Source: Nitrospirota bacterium (lineage in GTDB: Bacteria > Nitrospirota > Thermodesulfovibrionia > Thermodesulfovibrionales > Dissulfurispiraceae). From it: 64,000 bases of DNA. Positions within the stretch are counted from its first letter, which is position 1; each line of letters begins with the position of its first letter. Below are positions 17,968 to 26,602 of this stretch, in pieces. The DNA lies in NCBI GenBank assembly GCA_004321915.1, contig SCQE01000063.1:1-64000 (forward strand), in the 5' to 3' direction. The notes below the pieces were generated by a model. It saw only the letters and a program-made list of their open reading frames with translations. It ran no database searches and was not told the origin of the DNA. A program made the position numbers and the translations under genes.

Positions 17968-18855
17968 ATGAGGAATAAACTGAACATAACGACCGCCAAA
18001 AGGGCGGGGTTTTGCTTCGGTGTAAAACGGGCGGTTGATATGACCTTCGATGAGGCGAAAAAAGGCGATGATGTGTTCACCCTCGGCCCTATAATCCATA
18101 ACCCGCAAGTAATAGAAAACTTAAAGCTCCAAGGTGTTTCGCCCTCCGACAGCATCGATAACCGCAAGATAAAGACTTTGATAATCAGGACGCATGGGGT
18201 TCCTGTCGAAATTTCGGAAAAGCTTGCAAATAAGAAGTATAGGGTCATAGATGCCACCTGCCCTTTTGTTAAAAAGGCCCAACAGTACGCAAGGCTCCTT
18301 AAAGAGGGCGGCTATCAGACGCTTATAATCGGGGACAAGGAACATCCTGAAGTAAAAAGCCTGATGAGCTATGCAGGCCCTGAGGCAGTTGTTTTGGGGC
18401 GGGACGATGAACTGCCGAAGCTAAAAAGCAGGGTTGGAGTGGTAGTGCAGACTACGCAGCCGATAAGCATCCTGAAAAAATTCGTATGCGAAGCCATGGG
18501 ACAGGTCAATGAGCTGAAGGTCTTTAATACGATATGCAATTCAACGGCCTTGCGGCTTAAGGAGACAGAAGAGCTTGCAAAAAAAGTCGATGTGATGATC
18601 GTGGTGGGCGGCAGAAACAGCGCGAACACCACCCAGCTGGCACATCTGTGCGCAGACAAAAAAGTCCAGTGTTACCACATCGAAACCGCCTCGGAAATCA
18701 AGGCGGCATGGTTTAAAGGCAAGAACAATGTCGGCATTACCGCAGGGGCTTCAACCCCCGACTGGATTATTAAAGAGGTTCAGGATAGAATCAGGGAAAT
18801 AGGAGGAAAGGGTCAGGATGGACGATCAACCAAAAGAAGAAACAACCGATATTGA
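17968..18855 (+). CDS. ispH: 4-hydroxy-3-methylbut-2-enyl diphosphate reductase
   Basis: 295 residues, the last enzyme of the MEP isoprenoid pathway, with a [4Fe-4S] centre. The three cluster cysteines are in KRAGFCFGVKRAVDM, DATCPFVKKAQ and FNTICNST. The E/T/N substrate residues are present as well (VVGGRNSANTTQLAHLC). The 3' end overlaps rpsA by 38 bp in another frame. In some Firmicutes these two genes are fused. Confidence 0.95.
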   Translation: MRNKLNITTAKRAGFCFGVKRAVDMTFDEAKKGDDVFTLGPIIHNPQVIENLKLQGVSPSDSIDNRKIKTLIIRTHGVPVEISEKLANKKYRVIDATCPFVKKAQQYARLLKEGGYQTLIIGDKEHPEVKSLMSYAGPEAVVLGRDDELPKLKSRVGVVVQTTQPISILKKFVCEAMGQVNELKVFNTICNSTALRLKETEELAKKVDVMIVVGGRNSANTTQLAHLCADKKVQCYHIETASEIKAAWFKGKNNVGITAGASTPDWIIKEVQDRIREIGGKGQDGRSTKRRNNRY

Positions 18856-20419
18856 ATCGCTTTATGCCGAAACTCTCCAAAAAGTAGAGAGAGGGGTTGT
18901 AACAAAAGGCAGGGTGATCAGCGTCAAGTCTGACGGGGTTGTGGTTGATGTCGGATATAAGTCGGAAGGCATAATTCCCGCTGCGGAGTTCACCGACAAA
19001 GAACTCGCCTCGCTTAAGGAAGGCGATAAATTGGATGTCTTTGTCGAACGGATAAATGATCATGAAGGCGTGGTCTATCTTTCAAAAGACAGGGCCGCAA
19101 AACTGCGCGCATGGGAAAACCTGACAGCAGCGCAACAAAACGGTTCTACCATCGAAGGCACAGTGGAGGGCAAAACAAAGGGCGGATTGATAGTTGCATG
19201 CGGAGGCATAAAAGGGTTCCTTCCCGCCTCACAGATAGATGTAAAGCTTGTAAAGGACATGGATTCCTATATAGGCAAGACCTTTCAAGTCAAGATACTT
19301 AAAATGCTGCCGCATAAGCAGGGACCGGAATCTCAAGGAACATCGATGGTCCTGTCCCGGCGCGTTGTCGTGGAAGAGGAACGGAATAAGCTCAAAGAAA
19401 ACACCTTAAAGATCCTGAAAGAAAACGCGGTCCTTCCGGGTGTGATTAAAAATATTACCGATTATGGTGTGTTCGTAGATTTAGGCGGAATGGACGGGCT
19501 TCTGCATATTTCGGACATGTCTTGGCGGCGCGTCAGCCATCCGTCGGAGTTTTTCAAGGTCGGAGAGAAAAAAGATTTTCTGATACTCAAATACGACGAC
19601 AGCAGCGGAAAAGTAACCCTCGGATACAAGCAAAAGAAGCCTGATCCGTGGTTGACGGTAGATGAGAAATACAGCGCCGGAATGAAAATCACCGGCATAG
19701 TTGTAAATATAGTCGACTATGGGGTTTTTATCGAGATCGAAGAGGGGCTGGAGGGGTTGATTCACATATCGGAGATCGATTGGGCGCCGCGCCCCAAGCA
19801 TCCCTCTAAATACGTCGCTGCCGGCGATGAAATAGAGGCGATCGTTCTTAATGTCAACAAAAACGAACGTCGGCTTTCGCTCAGCATAAAGCAACTTAAA
19901 CAAAAACCTTGGGAGCTTATCGCAAAACATTATTCCGTGGGACAAAAAATAAGCGGGACGGTAAAAACGATCACAGACTTCGGGGCGTTCATACGGCTTC
20001 CGGAAGGCGTTGACGGACTTGCCCACATTTCGGACCTGTCATGGACAAAACATATAAAGCATCCGTCCGAAGCGCTGAGAAAGGGCCAGCGGATCGAGGC
20101 GGTGGTTTTGAGCATAGACCCTGCGCGCGAACGTATGGCGCTCGGCATTAAACAGCTGACCCCCGATCCATGGGTCAACGAAATACCCGCAAAGCTCAAA
20201 CTTGGAGAAGAAATGAAAGGCCGTGTACTGAAAATCGCGGACTTCGGTATTTTTGTCGAGCTTGAATGCGGAGTTGAGGGATTGATATATTCCTCGGAAA
20301 TAGACCAGTCTATAGAGATCAAGGAGAACGAAAAAATCCGTGTAAAGATCATAAAATTAAATCTGGATGAACGGAAAATAGGTTTGAGCACTAAAAATTT
20401 AAAAACAAATGAAAAATAG
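18818..20419 (+). CDS. rpsA: 30S ribosomal protein S1 (six S1 domains)
   Basis: 533 residues with six OB-fold S1 repeats at about 20-90, 105-180, 200-272, 287-358, 373-445 and 460-528. Repeats 3-5 carry the best KNITDYGVFVDLGG..GLLHISD consensus. The ATG lies just behind GGAGGAAAGG, inside the end of ispH. It binds mRNA and helps initiation on the 30S subunit. Six domains and the length match classical Gram-negative S1. Confidence 0.95.
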   Translation: MDDQPKEETTDIESLYAETLQKVERGVVTKGRVISVKSDGVVVDVGYKSEGIIPAAEFTDKELASLKEGDKLDVFVERINDHEGVVYLSKDRAAKLRAWENLTAAQQNGSTIEGTVEGKTKGGLIVACGGIKGFLPASQIDVKLVKDMDSYIGKTFQVKILKMLPHKQGPESQGTSMVLSRRVVVEEERNKLKENTLKILKENAVLPGVIKNITDYGVFVDLGGMDGLLHISDMSWRRVSHPSEFFKVGEKKDFLILKYDDSSGKVTLGYKQKKPDPWLTVDEKYSAGMKITGIVVNIVDYGVFIEIEEGLEGLIHISEIDWAPRPKHPSKYVAAGDEIEAIVLNVNKNERRLSLSIKQLKQKPWELIAKHYSVGQKISGTVKTITDFGAFIRLPEGVDGLAHISDLSWTKHIKHPSEALRKGQRIEAVVLSIDPARERMALGIKQLTPDPWVNEIPAKLKLGEEMKGRVLKIADFGIFVELECGVEGLIYSSEIDQSIEIKENEKIRVKIIKLNLDERKIGLSTKNLKTNEK

Positions 20420-21263
20420 AAGAATTTTTCTGTTTGGAAGCATATTTTTGGGGTTTATATTCTTTCTAAGCGTAATAATAACCCTATTTCAAAAACAGAT
20501 CCCTATCGGCTCGAAAGTCGCGCTGGTCAGGGTTGAGGGGCCAATCTTCGAGTCGAAGACCGCGGTCAACGAACTTAAAGGCTACTTGAAAGACAAGTCG
20601 ATAAAGGCAATAGTCCTTCGGGTCGACAGCCCCGGAGGCGGGGTGGTTGCGGCCCAAGAAATATATGCCGAAGTCCTCAGGGCGTCCGCAGAGAAGAAAA
20701 TTGTTGTCTCGATGGGCGCGCTTGCTGCGTCAGGCGGCTACTATATTTCGGCGCCCGCCACGAAAATAATAGCAAACCCCGGGACCATCACAGGCTCGAT
20801 CGGGGTCATAATGGAAGTGCCTAACATCAAAGGCCTTATGGATAAAATCGGCATAAAATCCGAGGTCATAAAGAGCGGCAGGAACAAAGATCTTGCGTCG
20901 GTTTTTCGAGGGATAGGAACGGAAGAGCGCGCAATACTTCAGGGTGTTATGGACGACGTGCACGAACAGTTCATTAAGGCCGTCGCCGACGGAAGAAAGA
21001 TGCCTGTCTCTAAAGTAAAAGATTTTGCGGACGGACGGGTCTTTTCCGGCAAACAGGCCCTGAAACTCGGGCTTGTCGATGAACTCGGTGACCTTGAAGC
21101 CGCGATAAAGAGCGCGGCATTGTTGGCAGGCATACAGGGAGAGCCTGAAGTTGTAAGCAAAAAAGAGAAAACAGTGCTGCACGATCTGCTTAACGGCAGT
21201 ATCATGGAGATCCTATGGAAACGCATGCCGGCTACGGAATTGAAATATCTTTACAGGTTTTAA
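20409..21263 (+). CDS. sppA: Signal peptide peptidase SppA
   Basis: 284 residues, short-form S49 protease. It has an N-terminal membrane anchor (about 5-27). The catalytic serine is S108 in LAASGGYY and the general-base lysine is K160 in SGRNKD, both intact. GITGSIGVIME-type residues follow the serine. It overlaps rpsA by 11 bp and precedes the HU/IHF gene, an order also common in proteobacteria (rpsA-ihfB). It degrades cleaved signal peptides in the membrane. Confidence 0.93.
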   Translation: MKNRRIFLFGSIFLGFIFFLSVIITLFQKQIPIGSKVALVRVEGPIFESKTAVNELKGYLKDKSIKAIVLRVDSPGGGVVAAQEIYAEVLRASAEKKIVVSMGALAASGGYYISAPATKIIANPGTITGSIGVIMEVPNIKGLMDKIGIKSEVIKSGRNKDLASVFRGIGTEERAILQGVMDDVHEQFIKAVADGRKMPVSKVKDFADGRVFSGKQALKLGLVDELGDLEAAIKSAALLAGIQGEPEVVSKKEKTVLHDLLNGSIMEILWKRMPATELKYLYRF

Positions 21264-21303
21264 GAACGGAAAAAATAAAAAGAAAAAATCAGGAGGCAGT
21301 AAG

Positions 21304-21582
21304 ATGACAAAATCCGAGTTGATAGAAAAAGTCACCGAAAAGGTGGAGGGTCTGACGAAAAAGCAGGTAGAGGCGATAGTAAACACAATATTTGACGGGA
21401 TGAAAGACGCCCTTGCCGCAGGCGGCAAGATCGAGATCCGAGGCTTCGGCAATTTCAGGCTGAAGCAGAGAAAGGAAAAGACAGCCAGAAACCCGAGGAC
21501 AGGAGAGCAGGTTCAGGTGGCCTCCAAAAAGGTCGTCCATTTCAAGACCGGAAAACCGTTTCACATCGCGCTCAATTCTTAA
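21304..21582 (+). CDS. HU/IHF-family DNA-binding protein
   Basis: 92 residues: MTKSELIEKVTEKVEGLTKKQ, GGKIEIRGFGNFRLKQRKEKTARNP and a basic C-terminal arm (VHFKTGKPFHIALNS). The AARNPRTGE-type motif is that of HU/IHF-beta proteins. It bends and compacts DNA. The start has a clear AGGAGG (21292-21297). Position downstream of rpsA and sppA favours IhfB, but it could be HU. Confidence 0.93.
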   Translation: MTKSELIEKVTEKVEGLTKKQVEAIVNTIFDGMKDALAAGGKIEIRGFGNFRLKQRKEKTARNPRTGEQVQVASKKVVHFKTGKPFHIALNS

Positions 21583-21648
21583 AGCAGGTCTCTTCCGCCT
21601 CCCGGACCCTACGCTCCTTCGGGTTCGGGCTTCGAAGACGGTGCGGTT

Positions 21649-22092
21649 ATGAACCGAAGAAATTTTCTTGTTCATTTTGTAAGGCTTTTCTTCGCAGGGC
21701 TTTTTGCCGCTGTTTGTTCCGTAATATTTTATATTTTCCCTTCGACCGGACGGCCCAAAAGCATCCGCTATTTCTACCTTATGGAAGAGGATGACCTCCC
21801 CCGCAAAGGCGTGCGCAAGATAGATTTCGAATACAGCGGAGAAGACCGCACTATGGCAAGCAGGGTTTATCTTTCAGCTTCGGACAGCGGATTGATTGCA
21901 TTTTCAGCCGTCTGCACGCACCTCGGCTGCTTTATCAACTGGGACCACAATAAAAAAGAATTCCTCTGCCCCTGCCACGGCGGCAGATACAACGCCAAAG
22001 GAAGAGTAACAGCCGGCCCGCCGCCTGCGCCGCTTACGGAACTTCCCCTCGAAATAAAAGACGGCAAAGTTTATATAGGCATGAAAATATAA
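21649..22092 (+). CDS. Rieske [2Fe-2S] protein
   Basis: 147 residues. A single N-terminal membrane/Tat-like helix (RRNFLVHFVRLFFAGLFAAV), then a soluble domain with both Rieske boxes: CTHLGC and CPCHGG, each giving one Cys and one His ligand. The last A of its TAA stop codon is also the A of the ATG of the cytochrome b gene. With the two downstream genes it forms a quinol-oxidising bc/b6f-type complex. No cytochrome c gene is attached. Confidence 0.92.
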   Translation: MNRRNFLVHFVRLFFAGLFAAVCSVIFYIFPSTGRPKSIRYFYLMEEDDLPRKGVRKIDFEYSGEDRTMASRVYLSASDSGLIAFSAVCTHLGCFINWDHNKKEFLCPCHGGRYNAKGRVTAGPPPAPLTELPLEIKDGKVYIGMKI

Positions 22093-22739
22093 TGGGAAAA
22101 CTATTCGACTGGGCCGACAAAAAATTCGGCATAAAAGAACCTCACAAAAGATTCCTGAAGCGCCCCTTGCCCGAAAATGTCGGATATTCTTACTGTTTCG
22201 GAGGCATCGCTTTTGTTTATTTTCTTTTGCTCGCCTTCAGCGGAATGCTTCTGACCCTTTACTATGTGCCTTCCGAAAAAGAGGCGTACAAAAGCATTTT
22301 AATGATCACAGAAGAGCTTACCTTAGGCTGGCTTGTGCGCGGCCTTCATAAATGGTCGGCAACCCTGCTCATAGTTTTTATACTTCTTCATACTGTCCGG
22401 GTATTTGTCTCAAAGGCGTACAGGCCGCCGAGGGAGCTTAACTGGATGGCTGGAGTGATAGGCCTGACATTCGCGCTCGGGTCCGGTTTTACAGGGTATC
22501 TGCTGCCGTGGGACCAGAAGGCATACTGGGCCACAGAGGTCGGAACATCCATGCTCGGCACCTTGCCGTTTCTTGGGGGATATATCAAAAGTTTGCTGCG
22601 CGGAGGCTCCGATGTCGACGGCTCAACACTGATAAGGTTTTACAGTATGCATGTGATATATCTGCCGGCGCTTATATCTCTGATACTCTGGGCGCATTTC
22701 CACATGGTGAAAAGACGGGGGATAGCAAAAAATCTGTGA
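22092..22739 (+). CDS. Cytochrome b N-terminal subunit (b6-type)
   Basis: 215 residues, four TM helices carrying two bis-His b hemes. The first helix pair has HKWSATLLIVFILLH (13 residues between histidines). The other has H..14 residues..H (MHVIYLPALISLILWAHFH). The 14-residue spacing is the b6 pattern. GSGFTGYLLPWDQKAYWA is the Qo-side motif. The gene ends before the PEWY domain, which is encoded separately. Confidence 0.92.
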   Translation: MGKLFDWADKKFGIKEPHKRFLKRPLPENVGYSYCFGGIAFVYFLLLAFSGMLLTLYYVPSEKEAYKSILMITEELTLGWLVRGLHKWSATLLIVFILLHTVRVFVSKAYRPPRELNWMAGVIGLTFALGSGFTGYLLPWDQKAYWATEVGTSMLGTLPFLGGYIKSLLRGGSDVDGSTLIRFYSMHVIYLPALISLILWAHFHMVKRRGIAKNL

Positions 22740-23098
22740 AAGAAAAAAAGTTTTATCCGGACTATCTGGCTGAAATAATATTTGTCTCCCTGATCGCCCT
22801 CGAACTGCTGGTGGTGATAGCACTCCTCTATCCGCCGCCGGTCGGCAGGCAGATAGACCTCACAAAATCTTTTCAGCCGCTGCCCGAGTGGTATTTTCTA
22901 TGGATATACCAGCTTATACGCTATTTCCCCGGCAACTCTATTTTCGTGGGGGCGGTCATTGTGCCTGCGCTCGCTCTTGTGGCCTTGCTTCTTATTCCGT
23001 TTGTTGATAAGGGCGAAAACGGAAGGCAAAAAGCATCGGTGATATTCTTCGGACTGTTCCTGATTGTTGCAGCTTTGACGCTGCTGAGTCAGCTTTAG
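22736..23098 (+). CDS. Cytochrome b C-terminal subunit (subunit IV-type, PEWY)
   Basis: 120 residues with three hydrophobic segments and the Qo-site PEWY motif (QPLPEWYFLWIYQLIRYFPG). The GTG start at 22736 overlaps the stop codon of the previous gene (GTGA), a translational-coupling overlap; the frame is open further upstream, but that part overlaps the cytochrome b gene out of frame and has no homology. It completes the split cytochrome b. Confidence 0.88.
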   Translation: MKEKKFYPDYLAEIIFVSLIALELLVVIALLYPPPVGRQIDLTKSFQPLPEWYFLWIYQLIRYFPGNSIFVGAVIVPALALVALLLIPFVDKGENGRQKASVIFFGLFLIVAALTLLSQL

Positions 23099-23889
23099 CG
23101 CCTGCTCATCGCCTCGATATTCTTCACAAGACCTTCTATCAGAAAGACAATGGCTTCGACATCGAGATATTTATCAGCCGAAGGGTTGAATAAGACCTTA
23201 ACCTTTGACGGGAACTCGTTTTCTTCAGGCCAGTAAAGGATAAGCACAGGGACTTTGGGCAGCAGGTTAAGAGCCCATGCGTAAGGAGTGGGGAAGCCCT
23301 CTTTTTTTAGAGCGCCCAAACGGTTAAGAATAGCCTCGACCGATGCGAGGTTCTGGTCGAGCATTTCTTTTAGCGGGTCTTCGCCCTCGCGCTGAAAAGA
23401 CGACGCCTTCACCATACCGCTCTTCAGTTCTGCGTAAGATATCCATTTTTCGTCCGCCTGTTTCGGCATGCCCTTTATCATGATGGAGTTGTTGAAGGAA
23501 TTCCTTATGTAGTGGAGCAGCAGGATCTTTACCCACGGGGTTATATGCCCATGCGTGGCCACCTCGCCGTCCGCTGATATTGTGAACGGCCTGCCCATGC
23601 AAATAATTACCAGACTCCCGTTTTTCATCTGTCCACCCAGCAAATCAGCAATAGCGGCCAAATCTATTTTCTTCACCTCGTCCCTAAGCTTTAATATCAG
23701 GCCTTCACGCCAATCTGTCACGGTTATCATGCCTTTGAGTCTTTCCGCTTCGGCGGTATCCAGAAGCGGGCATTCAGAAAGCTCCGCATCCCCTTTTATC
23801 ACCGCGAGCGCAAAAGGCATGCAGGTCTTCTGCCTGCATTTGCCGCAGTTTTTCTTAGGAAGATTTTTATAAAGGTCTATCTGTTTCAT
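23095..23889 (-). CDS. DUF3786 protein with N-terminal Fe-S motif
   Basis: About 264 residues from the ATG at 23889. The N-terminus has NCGKCRQKTCMPFALAVIKG...C, a four-cysteine motif like the small Fe-S domain of CODH/ACS corrinoid proteins. The rest is the DUF3786 domain (GHITPWVKILLLHYIRN, LPKVPVLILYWPEENEFPS). Function unknown; the family occurs in anaerobes. Its stop overlaps the cytochrome b stop (convergent). The frame is open upstream to about 23958, but no Shine-Dalgarno decides the start. Confidence 0.82.
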   Translation of the reverse strand: MKQIDLYKNLPKKNCGKCRQKTCMPFALAVIKGDAELSECPLLDTAEAERLKGMITVTDWREGLILKLRDEVKKIDLAAIADLLGGQMKNGSLVIICMGRPFTISADGEVATHGHITPWVKILLLHYIRNSFNNSIMIKGMPKQADEKWISYAELKSGMVKASSFQREGEDPLKEMLDQNLASVEAILNRLGALKKEGFPTPYAWALNLLPKVPVLILYWPEENEFPSKVKVLFNPSADKYLDVEAIVFLIEGLVKNIEAMSRR

Positions 23890-24025
23890 GGCATAAAGGA
23901 CATTTTTTATATTATGGATTTTAGCGTGAAAGAAAAACAATATATTGCGCAACAACAAAAACCTTGCATCTATGCGGATTTTATTTTATTATAGTTCTTA
24001 AATCAACTATTTACGAGGTGTCCTT

Positions 24026-24961
24026 ATGTCTGAGCAAAAACAGTATAGACTTGTAACAAGAAGCGACATGGACGGACTTGTCTGTGCCGTGCTGCTCAAA
24101 GAGCTTGGCATGATCAATGATTTCAAGTTCGTGCACCCAAAAGACATGCAGGACATGAAGATCGAAATAACAGAAAATGACATAACGACCAACCTTCCGT
24201 ACGTGCCGGGAGTGCATCTGGCCTTCGACCACCATCTGAGTGAAACCCTAAGAAACAAGATGGGCAATCCAAACCATATCATTAATCCTGAAGCGCCTTC
24301 TGCCGCGCGGGTCGTCTACGACTATTATGGCGGTAAGGCACGGTTCCCCGAAATTGCGGATGATATGATGGCCGCTGTTGATAAGGCCGATGCGGCGCAG
24401 TTCAGCCTCGACGATGTGCTTAAACCGAAAGGGTGGGAACTGCTCAGTTTCCTGATGGACGCGAGAACAGGCCTCGGCCGGTTTAAAGAGTTCAAGGTCT
24501 CGAACTATCAGCTTATGATGGATTTAATTGATTACTGTAAAAATCATACGATTGAACAGATCCTCAGCCTCTCGGATGTTAAAGAGCGCGTCGATCTTTT
24601 CTTCAAATACGAGGAGCGCTTCAAATACCAGATACACAAATGCTCCACGATCCATAAAAATCTGGTTGTACTGGACCTCAGAAACGAAGAGACCATATAC
24701 CCGGGAAACCGCTTTATGGTTTACGCCGTTAATCCCGATTGCAACATTTCGATACATGTACTCTGGGGACTCAAAAAGCAGAACACGGTATTCGCCGTAG
24801 GTAAATCCATCTTTAACAGAACATCTAAAACGAACATCGGCGAACTGATGCTCAAATACAACGGCGGCGGGCATGCCAATGCAGGCACCTGCCAGATAGC
24901 CACAGAGAACGCCGATGCGGTCTTGAAAGAATTAATAACCGCAATCACAGCGCAAGGATAA
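24026..24961 (+). CDS. DHH-family phosphoesterase
   Basis: 311 residues. The metal-binding DHH-superfamily motifs are RSDMDGLVCAVLL near residue 12 and LAFDHHLSE near residue 72. A DHHA1-type substrate domain follows at the C-terminus (GGGHANAGTCQI). It probably cleaves a phosphodiester or phosphoanhydride (nanoRNase, c-di-NMP or polyphosphate), but the substrate cannot be read from sequence. Start ATG behind GAGGTG. Confidence 0.85.
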   Translation: MSEQKQYRLVTRSDMDGLVCAVLLKELGMINDFKFVHPKDMQDMKIEITENDITTNLPYVPGVHLAFDHHLSETLRNKMGNPNHIINPEAPSAARVVYDYYGGKARFPEIADDMMAAVDKADAAQFSLDDVLKPKGWELLSFLMDARTGLGRFKEFKVSNYQLMMDLIDYCKNHTIEQILSLSDVKERVDLFFKYEERFKYQIHKCSTIHKNLVVLDLRNEETIYPGNRFMVYAVNPDCNISIHVLWGLKKQNTVFAVGKSIFNRTSKTNIGELMLKYNGGGHANAGTCQIATENADAVLKELITAITAQG

Positions 24962-24977
24962 TAATTGATATCTTCCG

Positions 24978-25018
24978 GCAGAAGAGGGCAGACGGATTTG
25001 CCGTCTGCCCTCTTCTGC
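24978..25018. terminator. Perfect 18-bp hairpin between the DHH and PAP2 genes
   Basis: GCAGAAGAGGGCAGACGG (24978-24995) pairs without a mismatch to 25001-25018 around a five-base ATTTG loop. It begins 16 bp after the DHH stop and ends 16 bp before the PAP2 ATG. No T-tract follows on either strand. It may act as a terminator or attenuator, or protect the 3' end of the upstream mRNA. Confidence 0.55.
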
Positions 25019-25034
25019 GTTGAAAACCATTAAA

Positions 25035-25619
25035 ATGGACCTGTCATCCGCCGACACAGCCGTTTTCTTTCTGATAAACAGAGGCTTTAACAACCCCGTT
25101 CTCGATGTTTTTATGAAATCGCTTACGGCAAAGGGATATCTGCTTGTTCTGCCTTTTGCTTTATTCATGGTGCTGACCGCTTCAAAGACAAAAAATACCG
25201 GCGGGAAAAGTTATAAAACCTTGGCTATCTGGATCGTTTGCATCTCAGCGCTTGCAGCTGTACTCACCGACTGGAGCGGCGGCAACATAAAGCATCTTAT
25301 CGCAAGGGTGCGGCCCTGCAGGGCGCTCGAAAATGTCCGGATTCTGGTCGGGTGCACCCAGTCGGGATCAATGCCGTCGAACCACGCCGCAAACTCATTC
25401 GCTTATGCGGTCCCGCTTTTTTACCTGACCCGCAATTTTCTTCCATTAGGATGGCGTATTTATCCATTATCGCTCGCAGCGCTGGTGGCCGTTTCGAGGG
25501 TCTATCTGGGTGTACACTATCCTACAGACGTTATCGCAGGCAGCCTATGGGGGGCCTTCATCGCGTCCGTTTTAACATGGGCATATCTTAGGGCCTCGCA
25601 GCGATACGCAAAGCCTTAA
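25035..25619 (+). CDS. PAP2-family membrane phosphatase
   Basis: About 194 residues, several TM helices and all three phosphatase motifs: KHLIARVRP (KX6RP), PSNHAANS (PSxH) and SRVYLGVHYPTD (SRX5HX3D). It probably dephosphorylates a lipid phosphate such as undecaprenyl diphosphate or phosphatidate. ATG at 25035 preferred; a TTG at 25020 is possible. No clear Shine-Dalgarno, and a strong hairpin lies immediately upstream. Confidence 0.88.
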   Translation: MDLSSADTAVFFLINRGFNNPVLDVFMKSLTAKGYLLVLPFALFMVLTASKTKNTGGKSYKTLAIWIVCISALAAVLTDWSGGNIKHLIARVRPCRALENVRILVGCTQSGSMPSNHAANSFAYAVPLFYLTRNFLPLGWRIYPLSLAALVAVSRVYLGVHYPTDVIAGSLWGAFIASVLTWAYLRASQRYAKP

Positions 25620-25624
25620 TCTGT

Positions 25625-25630
25625 TATAAT
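25625..25630 (+). promoter_or_regulatory. Possible -10 box for the GT2 gene
   Basis: TATAAT just after the PAP2 stop and 27 bp before the GT2 start. No good -35 is seen at 16-18 bp upstream, so this is tentative. Confidence 0.3.
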
Positions 25631-25656
25631 CTATAAACTGATTTTATGGAGACCAG

Positions 25657-26601
25657 ATGACAGTATCCGTAGTGATTCCGTTGTATAACGAGGAAGAAAA
25701 CGTCGCGATCCTTTATGAGCGGCTGCGTGAAGTCCTTGATACTTTAGCTTCAGGTTACGAGATTGTTTTCGTCGACGACGGAAGCACCGACAAGACCCTT
25801 CCCCTGCTGGAATCCTTCCAGAAAAAAGACGAGCGGGTCGTTGTTCTAAGTCTTCGGAGAAATTTCGGACAGACCGCAGCTTTCGCCGCAGGATTCGATT
25901 TTGCGCGTGGAGAAGTAGTTGTGACGATGGACGGAGACCTCCAAAACGATCCTAAAGACATACCCAAGCTGATAGAAAAACTAAAAGACTTTGACCTTGT
26001 GAGCGGGTGGCGCAAACACCGCAAAGACACATTTTTCACGCGAAGACTGCCCTCGATCATTGCGAACTGGCTCATAAGCAAGGTCACCGGAGTTAATCTC
26101 CACGACTATGGCTGCTCGTTAAAGGCCTACAAGCGCGATGTAGTAAAGAACCTCAGGCTCTACGGTGAAATGCACCGCTTCATTCCCGCCATGGCGAGCT
26201 GGTACGGCGTCAAGATCGCAGAAATGGAAACAACGCATCATCCCCGGCTTCGCGGCAAATCGAAATACGGCATCTCAAGGACCATAAAAGTCATTCTAGA
26301 TCTTATAACCGTAAAATTTCTACAGAGTTTTTCGACAAAACCTATCCAATTCTTCGGGCCTGTAGGGGTGCTTTTTGCATTAGGCGGGGTAGGCATATCC
26401 TTCTACCTTTCCATCGAAAAACTTTTCAGGGGGGCCACGCTCGCAGGCAGGCCGCTGCTGCTGCTCGGGGTCCTGCTTATCATTGTGGGCGTGCAGTTTA
26501 TCGGCATGGGACTGCTCGGAGAGATGATCGTAAGGGTTTATCATGAAAGCCAGAAGAAACCTATCTACGCCCTAAAAAAAATCTTGGGTTCAGGGCGCTA
26601 A
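25657..26601 (+). CDS. GT2 glycosyltransferase (DPM/ArnC/GtrB-like)
   Basis: 314 residues. The GT-A domain has VVIPLYNEEENVAILYERL, FVDDGSTDKTL, the DxD-type MDGDLQNDP and SGWRKHRKD. Two C-terminal TM helices (about 230-290) follow. This is the layout of polyprenyl-phosphate sugar transferases. It probably loads a sugar onto undecaprenyl phosphate; the donor is unknown. GGAG precedes the ATG. The neighbouring YbhN-like and PAP2 genes fit an envelope lipid-carrier theme. Confidence 0.9.
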   Translation: MTVSVVIPLYNEEENVAILYERLREVLDTLASGYEIVFVDDGSTDKTLPLLESFQKKDERVVVLSLRRNFGQTAAFAAGFDFARGEVVVTMDGDLQNDPKDIPKLIEKLKDFDLVSGWRKHRKDTFFTRRLPSIIANWLISKVTGVNLHDYGCSLKAYKRDVVKNLRLYGEMHRFIPAMASWYGVKIAEMETTHHPRLRGKSKYGISRTIKVILDLITVKFLQSFSTKPIQFFGPVGVLFALGGVGISFYLSIEKLFRGATLAGRPLLLLGVLLIIVGVQFIGMGLLGEMIVRVYHESQKKPIYALKKILGSGR

Positions 26602-26602
26602 A

